Origin: JBGPIK01 sp041484845
GTDB taxonomy: Bacteria; Desulfobacterota; Binatia; UBA9968
NCBI GenBank assembly: GCA_041484845.1
Contig: JBGPIK010000112.1
Coordinates: 1 to 16,796 of the forward strand
Direction of reading: 5' to 3'
Length of the DNA: 16,796 nt
Made by a program: the position numbers and the translations under genes
The notes under the pieces: model-generated
What the model saw: only the letters and a program-made list of their open reading frames with translations
Databases searched by the model: none
Told to the model about the DNA's origin: nothing
In this document: piece by piece, positions 1 through 7,598 of the stretch
Layout of the letters: each line of letters starts with the position of its first letter
Numbering within the stretch: the first letter of the stretch is position 1

Positions 1-1
1 A

Positions 2-272
2 CGGCCAAAGTTTAATCTCCCTAAACGACAGAGGGATTCTGTCTTGCGGCACCTCTGTAATCTGGCGGACTGGGTTGAGCCCAATCAACGGATCTCAGTT
101 GCTAAAGACCCCGATCAACATTATTTTGGAATGCGCCGTCGCTGGCCAAGTTGACTATTTAGTAACGGGCAATCTCCGGCATTTTCCAAAATCCATCAGA
201 CAGATTCCCATCGTAAGTCCACGCCAGTTTCTCGACAATTACTTGCGGTCCATAGCTGAAGACGAAATTTGA
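2..272 (+). pseudogene. PIN-domain toxin, C-terminal part, frameshifted
   Basis: This is the C-terminal part of a PIN-domain ribonuclease of the toxin-antitoxin kind (family 'putative toxin component, PIN family'). It enters from the left edge of the window. Reading frame 2 gives RVSVAK-like text (ISVAKDPD at 92-115). The frame that continues from 117 gives NIILECAVAG, DYLVTGNLRHF and IPIVSPRQFL, ending in TGA at 270-272. Joined, these read KDPD-NIILECA...DYLVTG, the usual run of acidic active-site and C-terminal PIN motifs. The join needs removal of one base near 116, so the gene carries a +1 frameshift. The apparent TTG-started frame at 75 is therefore not a real start. No antitoxin is visible, since its position would be outside the window. 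A sequencing or assembly error could also explain the shift. Confidence 0.75.
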
Positions 273-499
273 TATTCGGAACTCTGACCATTCGGGTGCA
301 GGGAACTGTATCGTTCAGTCCAATCCTCCAAGCCGTCTTAGATTTCTAGCCGAGCATATAGCGCAGCGAGTTTAAAACCATCTCAGATTATTTCCCACAA
401 AAATCCAATTGTCCCTAAGATACTTCTGAGGTCCTGATTCCCTAGAATCGCTCGCATCACGCGGGCGATTGCGCCCAGAAAACGGGGGAATGAGGACCA

Positions 500-787
500 A
501 TGGACATCACCTACAATCTTGAAACACTGACCGGCAAGCACGGCGGTCTCTTAGAGGTGGTCGAGTCGATCATATCCGATGGCCGGCTCATCTTAATATT
601 GACCGACGAAGACGTACTTCAGCGCCGCGACGCGCCTCTAAAAGGCGTTTTCTATCGGCTGATCTTGCCGCTCGCTCCGGCGACGATGAACGTAAAGGGT
701 GAAGCTTTCGGGCTGATCAGGGAAAGCCTTAAGTTCACCGAAGATCCAGCGATCTTAGAAAAACTAGCCCGTGGGATCGGGAGGTGA
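500..787 (+). CDS. hypothetical protein, first gene of a three-gene cassette
   Basis: A 95-residue protein of unknown function. It starts at ATG 500 behind GAGGA, about 6 bases upstream. It is predicted soluble, with no signal peptide, no membrane segment and no cysteine cluster. The middle holds a hydrophobic strand-like stretch (GRLILILTDEDV, about residues 28-39) and a second one (FYRLILPLAP). The C-terminus is helical and ends in ARGIGR. Only three bases separate it from the next gene, which in turn overlaps the third by four bases, so the three are very likely co-transcribed and used together. I do not recognise a family. The consistent coding signal, the good ribosome-binding site and the coupling are why I call it real. 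Confidence 0.6.
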   Translation: MDITYNLETLTGKHGGLLEVVESIISDGRLILILTDEDVLQRRDAPLKGVFYRLILPLAPATMNVKGEAFGLIRESLKFTEDPAILEKLARGIGR

Positions 788-790
788 TCC

Positions 791-1294
791 ATGTCGTCGG
801 AAAAACATTTCTTAGATGAGCAAGGGATGGCCGAGCTCGCGCGGAAGTCGATTGAAATCCTCCGACAAGAAGGCGCATCTCCAACGGAACTGCGACGGTT
901 GGAGTCGCTCTTGAAAGAAGGGAGTGTTGGCGAGGCTTTCATTATGTCGAGCTTGCTGCGGACGATTCTCAGCGAGATTTCGCCGGAAGCATCTCAAAAA
1001 AAGCTGTTACTACTCTACCGGGGATTGGAGGATATCTGCCAATCCCTCGTGGAACTCAGCCGCAACCTTTTCGATATCGATGCGTGGCAGCATTATAGAG
1101 ACTCCGGTTACGATAGCTTTGACGCCTACTGTATAGGAGCTCTCGGGATTCCCGCGTCGAAGGTCCAGGGATTAAAACTGCTCAAAGACCAACCTCTCCC
1201 CCGGCCAAGAAAAGCTGAGCCGGCCAAACTCGTCAAATGGTTTTTCGATGCAGTCGAAATCCTTGCGGGCTCGCAAATCGGAAAGGCTCAATGA
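791..1294 (+). CDS. hypothetical helical protein, second gene of the cassette
   Basis: A 167-residue protein, starting at ATG 791 three bases after the previous stop. It reads as almost entirely alpha-helical and charged in the N-terminal two thirds (residues about 8-95). A more conserved-looking block follows around residues 97-127, containing DAWQHYRDSGYDSFDAYC and then LGIPASKVQGLK. The W-x2-Y-x3-GY-x-SF-x2-YC arrangement followed by LGI-x-x-SK resembles a segment seen in proteins of plasmids and integrated elements. I cannot name a family with certainty. No signal peptide or membrane segment is present. Its stop overlaps the start of the next gene (ATGA), which indicates translational coupling. 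It may be a partner of the FlhC-like protein downstream, but that is inference from position only. Confidence 0.6.
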   Translation: MSSEKHFLDEQGMAELARKSIEILRQEGASPTELRRLESLLKEGSVGEAFIMSSLLRTILSEISPEASQKKLLLLYRGLEDICQSLVELSRNLFDIDAWQHYRDSGYDSFDAYCIGALGIPASKVQGLKLLKDQPLPRPRKAEPAKLVKWFFDAVEILAGSQIGKAQ

Positions 1295-1818
1295 CAGTAA
1301 GACGGGAACATACGATGAAAAAAGGCCCGTGCCGTGCAAATCATCATGCTGATCGACAAGCGGTAATGAGCTTAGCCTTGACGCAGTACAATTTCTCAAC
1401 CCCGGAAATTCGCGTGCTCATGCGATGTGTGCTCGGTCATGCGATTTCCGGCCGGACGATTAAGCGCTTGGCCAAAGACTCGGGCCAGCGACTTAAACGT
1501 GGCCGGCCACGGACAACTCCGAAGATTCATAAAGGTGACTTGAGCGGACTCGTTGAGCTAACGAGCAACGGTCTGGACGGCTGTGACGGAAATGCTCTGC
1601 AATTGTTCCACCAGGTGCAGGGTCAATTTGGTCTAACGCCACGGCAGTATCTGAAGTGGGTGGCGACGTGTTTTCGCCGTGGGAAATGCATGATACGAAA
1701 ATGCTTATTGTGTGATGAGTCTTTTCCGTCAACGGATTCAGGCGAAAGACATTGCAGCGCGTGTCGTGGCAATCGAAGACGCCTTGTAAATGAAGAGCGC
1801 CGATCTTCTTTTGTTTAG
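1291..1818 (+). CDS. FlhC-like zinc-binding transcriptional regulator (distant)
   Basis: I place the start at ATG 1291, which overlaps the previous stop by four bases, giving 175 residues. Longer readings that begin at 1237 lie inside the previous gene. The C-terminal part holds CLLC, 13 residues, then CSAC, a four-cysteine zinc site. Just before it is LTPRQYLKWVATCFRRGKC. In FlhC of enterobacteria the same order occurs: an LT-x-AW-x-LVR helix, then C-x2-C, an F three residues on, and a second C-x2-C. The N-terminal half (STPEIRVLMRCVLGH, then a helix and an RGRPRTTP tail) resembles the FlhC region that carries the helix-turn-helix-like fold. Similarity is in pattern only and overall identity looks low. 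It could be another zinc-ribbon regulator. No flagellar gene is nearby, so the targets are probably not flagellar. Confidence 0.5.
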   Translation: MTVRREHTMKKGPCRANHHADRQAVMSLALTQYNFSTPEIRVLMRCVLGHAISGRTIKRLAKDSGQRLKRGRPRTTPKIHKGDLSGLVELTSNGLDGCDGNALQLFHQVQGQFGLTPRQYLKWVATCFRRGKCMIRKCLLCDESFPSTDSGERHCSACRGNRRRLVNEERRSSFV

Positions 1819-2237
1819 TTTTTTCGCGGGGTTCTACTTGTTGAAAGAAACCACTTCGGAGACCATATGTACCAATTGAGTGCTGTTTTGGCCACTGCCA
1901 TAATGGGCAAGCAGAATTATCGAGAATCGTGCGCACGAAATCTTCAGAGGGTGTCCTGAGAGATCTCTTGTCCATAACTAAGAGATTAACCTAAATCCTG
2001 CGTCAAGAGTTAAATGAAGACTGTATCTCAAGGCCATTTTGTGCATCGAACCTTGATTTTTGCTGCCGCAATGAAAGCTACCTAATAGGTAGGGTTCACT
2101 GCAATGCCCGAAGGACCTCGAAAACTGCGTGTTTTGCCGCTCTTATATTGCATAGGTTTAATCGTTACCGCCAATGGCAGTTAGGCTGACGTTCCACCTG
2201 CGCTGTGGTGTCTGTGTATGATTGGTATGATTCGATC
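1819..2237 (+). other. 419-base stretch without recognisable gene
   Basis: I see no convincing coding region, RNA gene or insertion sequence here. Stops are frequent in all plus frames. The minus-strand frame that crosses 1493-1975 is a shadow of the FlhC-like gene. A 10-base perfect palindrome (AGAGATCTCT, 1959-1968) is present but has no partner or context that gives it a role. The stretch separates the accessory cassette from decayed genes and may itself be decayed sequence. Confidence 0.5.
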
Positions 2238-2421
2238 ATGAAGCTCGTTACGGAACAGAAAATTCTCGTTGCCACGGCCGTTGTGTTTTTCGCATTTTGG
2301 GAGGCTCCGGAATTCTTTTGAGAGTGTTAATGGCGGGGCCGCCGTGCGGGCTGTACTGTACTTGATTGTCGCTACAGGTTTTGGCATCTACTTAAAGAAT
2401 CTCAAACGGTGGTATCGATAG
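2238..2421 (+). pseudogene. small two-helix membrane protein, broken by one-base frameshift
   Basis: From ATG 2238 the frame reads a basic start (MKLVTEQK), then a hydrophobic helix (ILVATAVVFFAFWEAPEFF), and stops at TGA 2319-2321. If one T of the TTTT run at 2316-2319 is dropped, the reading continues as ESVNGGAAVRAVLYLIVATG, then FGIYLKNLKRWYR and TAG at 2419-2421. The joined product is about 61 residues: two transmembrane helices with basic ends, a sensible small inner-membrane protein. I do not recognise a family. It lies 14 bases before the decayed binding protein, so it may be a small companion membrane protein. The frameshift sits in a homopolymer, so decay, programmed slippage and read error are all open. 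Confidence 0.5.
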
Positions 2422-2435
2422 TGCGCGCTTTCAAC

Positions 2436-3331
2436 ATGTTGCGAAGTCTAAAGTTTCTTCTTTTGATGGTCGTCTGCGCTGACAGAACATCGAGCATGGA
2501 TATTCTTGACCCGGTGCTTTGCGCGGCGGTGATAAATTCCCGAATTTCAGTCCCGGCGCTTTTTTCGCATGAAATTCATTTCGGCGTCGCCGGGCCGTCG
2601 ATAACGGCGGTCCTGCGCGGCGCGCCGCTGAAGGCGGGCTTCTTTATCTACATCACCTCGATCTTCCAATTCACCGTGCGCCCTGAAATCCGCGGAACCG
2701 AAGATCCCCAAAGGAAAAACCATTTCGATTTTCCCGGCGAAACCAACGATCAAGCCGCACGGCTGATTTTGGCCAAGCTCGGCTTGGAGTCGGTGCGCGA
2801 TGTTAAGTTCATTGCGATCGGCGATGCCAAGGCCAGAGTGATCGCAATGGAAGCCGGACAAATAGCGGCGGCAGCCAATAACTCTGACGTTGCCGCCGAG
2901 TTAGTGGGCGAAGGATTCCGCAATTTATTGCATTCCGTTGACGTCTTTCCAATGCCGTTTTCCGGCACGGCGGTAAACGATCGCTCTATCCGCGAGAACC
3001 CCGATCTGATAAAAAGATGGTTACGCTCCCATGTGCGTGCGCTGGTATTTATTCGCCAGCGGCCCGACGAGCCGGGGCAGATCGTGACTAAGTATCCTAA
3101 GGTCAATCCGCACGTTGCTGGCCGTGCAGTGGTCCAGGTGCGTCAATTCATGAGCCCCGATCATCCGGCGGTATTGCCTAGAAGGGGATGAGAATTTTCT
3201 TGCAGGAGAGCGCGCTGAGATTGGGCGTAGACCCGAACAAAGTGGCTAACTTGCAAGTCACCGATTTAAGTTTTCTGCGGGAAGTGCAAAAGCAAATGGG
3301 CATTCATTGTCGGGGAAGCTACGCTTGTTAG
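2436..3331 (+). pseudogene. ABC-type substrate-binding protein (NMT1/THI5-like), decayed
   Basis: This is a remnant of a periplasmic binding protein of the NMT1/THI5-like, SsuA/TauA type. A hydrophobic start (MLRSLKFLLLMVVCA at ATG 2436) resembles a signal peptide, but the lobe that should follow (roughly 50 residues) is missing. HEIHFGVAGPSITAVLRGAP then picks up the family pattern, followed by NDQAARLILAKLGLESVRDV, FIAIGDAKARVIAMEAGQIA, MPFSGTAV and IRENPDLIKRW. Within 2710-2730 the family text KGKTISI is readable only in another frame, so two compensating shifts have occurred. The open frame ends at TGA 3189-3191, but FLQESALRLGVDPNKVANLQ and VTDLSFLREVQKQMG continue in a third frame to TAG at 3329-3331. 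It lies directly upstream of the hyuA-like gene, where an intact copy would be expected by analogy with the other units here. Confidence 0.85.
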
Positions 3332-3365
3332 TGTATACTTCTATGAAGACGACGGAGTGGAAAAG

Positions 3366-5471
3366 ATGATGAACTATGTGGTTGGCGTGGATATCGGTGG
3401 AACGTTTACAGATTGTGTGGTGGTGGACGAAGACGGCAGAGTGACTATTGGCAAGTCGCTTTCAACGCCGCCCGATTTTTCCCTAGGGGCGCTAAATTCG
3501 GCAGGCGATGCTGCTAAGAATCTCGGCCTGAAAGACGCCGGCGAGCTTTTGAGCGCTACCCGCCTGTTCTTTCATGCATGCACCATCGGCGACAATACCC
3601 TGATCACCCGCGCCGGAGCGAAAACCGGATTGATCATGACCCGGGGCTTCGGCGACACTCTGCACATGATGCGCGGCAAGATCGCCGAGGGACTGACGGA
3701 AAACGAAACCGCGCATAAATCCGCTTTGGATAAGCCCGAGCCGTTTGTGCCGCGAAAGCTTGTGGAAGAAGTCCCGGAACGCATCGACTACAAAGGCAAA
3801 GAGCTGATTCGCCTCAACGTTCAGGCGGCGGAACAGGCGATAGATAGATTAGTTTCCAAAGCCGTGGAGTCGGTCGCGGTCTGCTTTCTCTGGTCGATTA
3901 TGAACGATGTCCATGAAAAGCAGGTGGCGGAAATCTTAAAGAATAAACATCCCCACTTATTTTTTACCCTATCCAGCGAAGTTGCGCCTTATCTCGGCGA
4001 ATATGAAAGAACGGCGACTACGGTTTTCAACGCCTATATCGGTCCAAAGATTTCCGGCTATCTGCAAAACCTCCAGAGCATTCTGAAAAACAAGGGGCTC
4101 GGCCGGGAACCGTTGATCATGCAGGCCTACGGCGGCGTGCTGGGCATCGACGCCACCTGCAAAAATGCCGTCGGCATTATTGAATCAGGTCCCGCGGCGG
4201 GCATCGTTGGCACGCGATTTTTGGGCGAGCACATCGGCGAGAAAAATATTCTTGCCACCGACATGGGTGGCACGACTTTTAAAGTCAGTGTCGTGCGCGA
4301 GGGCGTCGTCGAACGCGACTACAAGCCGGTTATTCTACGTCACAGTATTTTGTCGACCAAGATCTGGGTCGAATCCATCGGCGCCGGCGGAGGCAGTATC
4401 GCCTGGATCGATCCGGAAACCGGACTGCTCAAAGTCGGACCCCAAGGCGCGGGAGCGTCGCCGGGCCCCGTCTGTTACGATGTGGGCGGCGATGAGCCGA
4501 CGGTTTCCGACGCCGACCTGGTTCTCGGCTATCTCAATGAAGATTATTTCCTCGGTGGCAGAATGAAGCTGAACAAGCCAAAAACGCTGGCGGCGATCCG
4601 CGAAAATATCGCCAAACCGCTGAGAATGACCGAGGTCGAAGCCGCCAGCGGCATTTACCGCATCGCCAACTCGCATATGAGCGATCTCATTCGCAAGGCG
4701 ACCGTGGAGAAGGGCCATGATCCGAGAAACTTCGTGTTGTTTGCTTTCGGCGGCGCCGCGCCGGTGCATGCGAGCCGCTATGCGGCGGAATTGGGAGTCC
4801 GGCAGGTGGTCATTCCTCTGACCGCCTCCGTTCACGGCGCGACAGGGCTCATCAGTTCCGACGTGGTTTACGAGTACGGCAAGTCCGACCACGTGGTCGT
4901 GCCCGTCGATCCTCTCCGGGTGAACGAAAACTTCTCGGGCCTTTTACAGCGGGCGCTCAAAGATCTTCGCGCCGCGGGGTTTTCCGCAAGCGACGTTCAG
5001 GTGATGAGAAGCGTCGATATGCGGTATCGCTATCAGGTTCATGAGCTCAATGTGCCTTTTGCGTCCGGCACGGCAGCGATCACCGAATCCGATATGGAAG
5101 CTCTGTCGGCTCAGTTCGACGACCTGTATGAAAAGGCGTTCGGCCACGAATCGGGTTACCGCGAAGCGGGAAAGGAGATCCTGACGTTCCGCCTGACCGC
5201 TGCAGGATTGCTCAAAAAGCCCGACATCAAGCCCGAGCAAGTGGCGAAGTCCGACGGCGCCGCTGCGCTCAAAGGCGAACGCGATGTTTACTTCGAGGAA
5301 AACAAAAAGTTCGTTGCGACGCGGGTCTACGATTTCAACAAGATGGGGCCTGGAGCCGAATTTGGCGGCCCCGCGATCATCGAGACTCCGGTCACCACAG
5401 TGGTGGTCAATCCCGGCGACCGGGCTGCCATGGATGAATACCACAACATCAGAATCCATTTAGGAGCATAG
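3366..5471 (+). CDS. hyuA: hydantoinase/oxoprolinase family protein, A (ATPase) subunit
   Basis: About 701 residues, the normal length for HyuA / N-methylhydantoinase A. It belongs to the family that includes 5-oxoprolinase and the beta subunit of acetone carboxylase. These ATP-dependent enzymes activate a cyclic amide or a carbonyl by phosphorylation. The N-terminal hydantoinase/oxoprolinase domain opens with GVDIGGTFTDCVVVDEDG (residues about 7-24), an ASKHA phosphate-binding loop. The central domain carries GPAAGIVGTRFLG and the second phosphate loop DMGGTTFKVSVV (D299), then GAGGGSIAWID. FGGAAPVHASRYAAELG follows in the third quarter. I chose ATG 3366 because GGAG lies 8 bases upstream at 3354-3357; GTG 3357 overlaps that site. 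Its stop is two bases before the B-subunit gene. Cytoplasmic. The exact substrate (hydantoin, oxoproline-like lactam, or ketone) cannot be told from sequence. Confidence 0.93.
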   Translation: MMNYVVGVDIGGTFTDCVVVDEDGRVTIGKSLSTPPDFSLGALNSAGDAAKNLGLKDAGELLSATRLFFHACTIGDNTLITRAGAKTGLIMTRGFGDTLHMMRGKIAEGLTENETAHKSALDKPEPFVPRKLVEEVPERIDYKGKELIRLNVQAAEQAIDRLVSKAVESVAVCFLWSIMNDVHEKQVAEILKNKHPHLFFTLSSEVAPYLGEYERTATTVFNAYIGPKISGYLQNLQSILKNKGLGREPLIMQAYGGVLGIDATCKNAVGIIESGPAAGIVGTRFLGEHIGEKNILATDMGGTTFKVSVVREGVVERDYKPVILRHSILSTKIWVESIGAGGGSIAWIDPETGLLKVGPQGAGASPGPVCYDVGGDEPTVSDADLVLGYLNEDYFLGGRMKLNKPKTLAAIRENIAKPLRMTEVEAASGIYRIANSHMSDLIRKATVEKGHDPRNFVLFAFGGAAPVHASRYAAELGVRQVVIPLTASVHGATGLISSDVVYEYGKSDHVVVPVDPLRVNENFSGLLQRALKDLRAAGFSASDVQVMRSVDMRYRYQVHELNVPFASGTAAITESDMEALSAQFDDLYEKAFGHESGYREAGKEILTFRLTAAGLLKKPDIKPEQVAKSDGAAALKGERDVYFEENKKFVATRVYDFNKMGPGAEFGGPAIIETPVTTVVVNPGDRAAMDEYHNIRIHLGA

Positions 5472-5473
5472 CA

Positions 5474-7309
5474 ATGAGTGTGAGTCCAATCGTCAGCAGC
5501 GTCGACCCGATTACATTCGAGATTTTATCGCACCGGGTTTACCAGATCTCCAGGGAGATGGGGAGCACACTGGAGCGCGTCGGTGGCACCGTGAACACGA
5601 CGCAGATGCATGACTACATGGCATCCTTGTATTTACCCAACGGCGATGTCTTATCCGCAGGTGATGCTATGGGCTGGCATGTCGCGTGCGCCGGTTTTGC
5701 CGTCAAGCGCATCATCGAGCGCTTCGAAAATGACGGCGGCATCAATCCCGATGACATTTTTTTACTCAACGATCCTTACGTGGCGGCGATTCATCAGTCC
5801 GATGTCTACATGATCTCGCCGATTCATTTTAACGGCAAGCTTATGGGTTGGAGCGCGACGTTCGTGCATGTAATGGACATCGGCGCCATGTCGCCCGGCG
5901 GTAATTCTCCTGGCGCCACCGAGATCTGTCACGAAGGTATCCGTATTCCCGGGATCAAGCTGGTGGACCGCGGAGAACTGAGAAAGGATTTGTTCGACGC
6001 GTTTATCAATATGACGCGGCAACCGGTCATGGTCGGTCTCGATCTCAAATGCGAGATCGCTGCGAACAATATCGCGAAATCCAGAATGCAAGCATTGTTC
6101 GAGCAGTTCGGTCCCGAGCTGGTTACCGCCGTGTCCCAGGAGATGCTGCATTATTCCGAGTCGATTTTGCGAAAAAGAATCGCGGACATTCCTGACGGCA
6201 CCTGGAGCGAGACGGGAACCATTGAAGCGGGCGATACCTGGAACGTCCATGTGACTCTGCATAAGAAAGGCGACGGATTGCTGTTCGACTTCACCGGCAG
6301 CAGCCCGCAAGCCAAAAGGGGCATCAACTTACCCTACCATGGGACTTTTGGCGCGTGCTATGAGGCCATTCTGGGTACGCTGGCCTACGACCTCCCGAAG
6401 AATCACGGCGCGCTGAATCCGATTGAGGTGATTGCGCCAAAAGGGACCGTCGTGAATTCGATACCGCCCGCGCCCGTGTCTTTGAATACTACCTCCGCCG
6501 GCGCGACAGTGAAGTATGTCGCCAATTCGGTGATCATGCAGATGCTGGCCACCAGCGAGAAATGGCAAGGTGAAGTCATGGCGCTCAACGCCGGCCATAG
6601 ATTGGCGCGCCACGCCGGCGTTAATCAGCATGGCAATTATTACGTCTCCACGCTTTCCGAAGGGGCGCTGGATGGCACCGGAGCTCGTTCCTACAGGGAT
6701 GGCGACGACACGGGCCACGGCCTCAGTTGCCATAATATTGAATGGCTCGAGGCAAACTTCCCTTTGCTTTATTTGTTCAGACGCAACACCCAAGGCGGTG
6801 CGGGGGCAGGCAAGTACCGCGGCGGTACGGGCGGAGAATCGGCGTTGACGGTGCACGACGCCCCCGAAGGCAAGATCAAGGGTGTGGCGCTTGGAGTTGC
6901 CGGGCTGAGAAACTCCGGCCAGGGACTATTCGGCGGTTATCCCGGCGCACCGAGTTTGCTGATGGTTACAGAAGGAGCCCGCGTCGAGGAAACCATTGCC
7001 GAGCAAATAGCCCCTGACCAGCTCGACAATCTTGGCGGCAACAGCAGGCTCTTGCCTTATTGCGAATTCCACATCGGCAACAATGACATTCTTTACATGC
7101 GCTCCTCGAGCGGCGGCGGCTACGGGGACCCGCTTGAGCGCGAGCCTCAGCGGGTGCTACGTGACGTTGAAGACGGCATTATTTCACGGCAGGAAGCGCG
7201 CGACATTTACGGCGTCGCAATCGATGGCGATGAGCCGGCGCTGAATTTAGCGGCGACGGAAAAGTTGCGCGACGATCTGCGCAAGGAGCGTTGGCAGGAG
7301 CCAAAATGA
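5474..7309 (+). CDS. hyuB: hydantoinase/oxoprolinase family protein, B subunit
   Basis: 611 residues, the usual size for HyuB / N-methylhydantoinase B. It is the partner of the A subunit and the homologue of the alpha subunit of acetone carboxylase. The start at ATG 5474 has AGGAG at about 5462-5466 and follows the hyuA stop by two bases. Family marks are DPITFEILSHRVYQISREMG near the N-terminus, NDPYVAAIHQSD (H107, D110) and FVHVMDIGAMSPGGNSPGAT (H132, D135). These HxxD pairs are where the related acetone carboxylase alpha subunit binds its metal. Near the C-terminus are GGAGAGKYRGGTGGES and the glycine-rich SSSGGGYGDPLEREP, typical of the family end. The subunit probably performs the hydrolysis or carboxylation step on the phosphorylated intermediate. 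Its stop overlaps the next start (ATGA), which ties the small third protein to the complex. Confidence 0.93.
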   Translation: MSVSPIVSSVDPITFEILSHRVYQISREMGSTLERVGGTVNTTQMHDYMASLYLPNGDVLSAGDAMGWHVACAGFAVKRIIERFENDGGINPDDIFLLNDPYVAAIHQSDVYMISPIHFNGKLMGWSATFVHVMDIGAMSPGGNSPGATEICHEGIRIPGIKLVDRGELRKDLFDAFINMTRQPVMVGLDLKCEIAANNIAKSRMQALFEQFGPELVTAVSQEMLHYSESILRKRIADIPDGTWSETGTIEAGDTWNVHVTLHKKGDGLLFDFTGSSPQAKRGINLPYHGTFGACYEAILGTLAYDLPKNHGALNPIEVIAPKGTVVNSIPPAPVSLNTTSAGATVKYVANSVIMQMLATSEKWQGEVMALNAGHRLARHAGVNQHGNYYVSTLSEGALDGTGARSYRDGDDTGHGLSCHNIEWLEANFPLLYLFRRNTQGGAGAGKYRGGTGGESALTVHDAPEGKIKGVALGVAGLRNSGQGLFGGYPGAPSLLMVTEGARVEETIAEQIAPDQLDNLGGNSRLLPYCEFHIGNNDILYMRSSSGGGYGDPLEREPQRVLRDVEDGIISRQEARDIYGVAIDGDEPALNLAATEKLRDDLRKERWQEPK

Positions 7310-7575
7310 AACATCCCTTGCGAGAAAATCTGGAGATCGCTGACGCAACCGGCGCAGATTGGATTCATTGCAGCAGGTGTCAATTCAAATACTGCCGCGC
7401 CGGCCAAGATTGGCGGGAGTTCTGCAAGATTCGCTTATTGCCGCCGAACAAGGCGGGTAGTCTCATGTCCATACTGGACGGCCAGTACCTGATGCGGCAA
7501 TTTTATTGCCCCTCGTGCGCCGCGCTGCTCGATACCGACTTCGTGGAGACGAAGCGGAACGAGGAAAAGTCATAA
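7306..7575 (+). CDS. small cysteine-rich protein, acetone carboxylase gamma-like subunit
   Basis: 89 residues from ATG 7306, which overlaps the hyuB stop by four bases; GGAG is about 6 bases upstream. Six cysteines stand out: HCSRC (C22, C25), C30, C40, and CPSC (C68, C71) in FYCPSCAALLDTD. The paired CxxC motifs and the closing YCPxC-x3-L-x(2)D pattern match the zinc-binding gamma subunit of acetone carboxylase (AcxC type) and similar small subunits in acetophenone carboxylase operons. This makes a three-part complex likely. It also raises the chance that the A/B pair is a carboxylase-like enzyme rather than a plain hydantoinase, in which gamma subunits are not usual. The protein is shorter than typical AcxC. 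Family assignment is by motif and position; the metal content is inferred. Confidence 0.72.
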   Translation: MKHPLRENLEIADATGADWIHCSRCQFKYCRAGQDWREFCKIRLLPPNKAGSLMSILDGQYLMRQFYCPSCAALLDTDFVETKRNEEKS

Positions 7576-7598
7576 ATACCCCGCGGAGAGGCACGGCG

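Noticed and set aside
463..476. Small hairpin GGGCG-ATTG-CGCCC upstream of the cassette
   Set aside because: A five-base stem is expected by chance in this base composition, and there is no T run or operator context.
1959..1968. Palindrome AGAGATCTCT as an operator or recombination site
   Set aside because: Single occurrence, 10 bases, no gene start or partner repeat nearby.
1493..1975. 160-codon minus-strand frame over the FlhC-like gene
   Set aside because: The plus strand has the zinc motif, start overlap and coding pattern; the minus frame has no ribosome-binding site or family features.
3334..3339. TATACT as -10 box for the hyuA operon
   Set aside because: No acceptable -35 sequence lies 15-19 bases upstream, and the hexamer sits at the end of a decayed gene.
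4335..5459. Long open frames on the minus strand across the hyuA gene
   Set aside because: They mirror the codon bias of the clear hydantoinase A gene on the plus strand and carry no recognisable motif; the same holds for the minus-strand frames over hyuB at 5762-6856.
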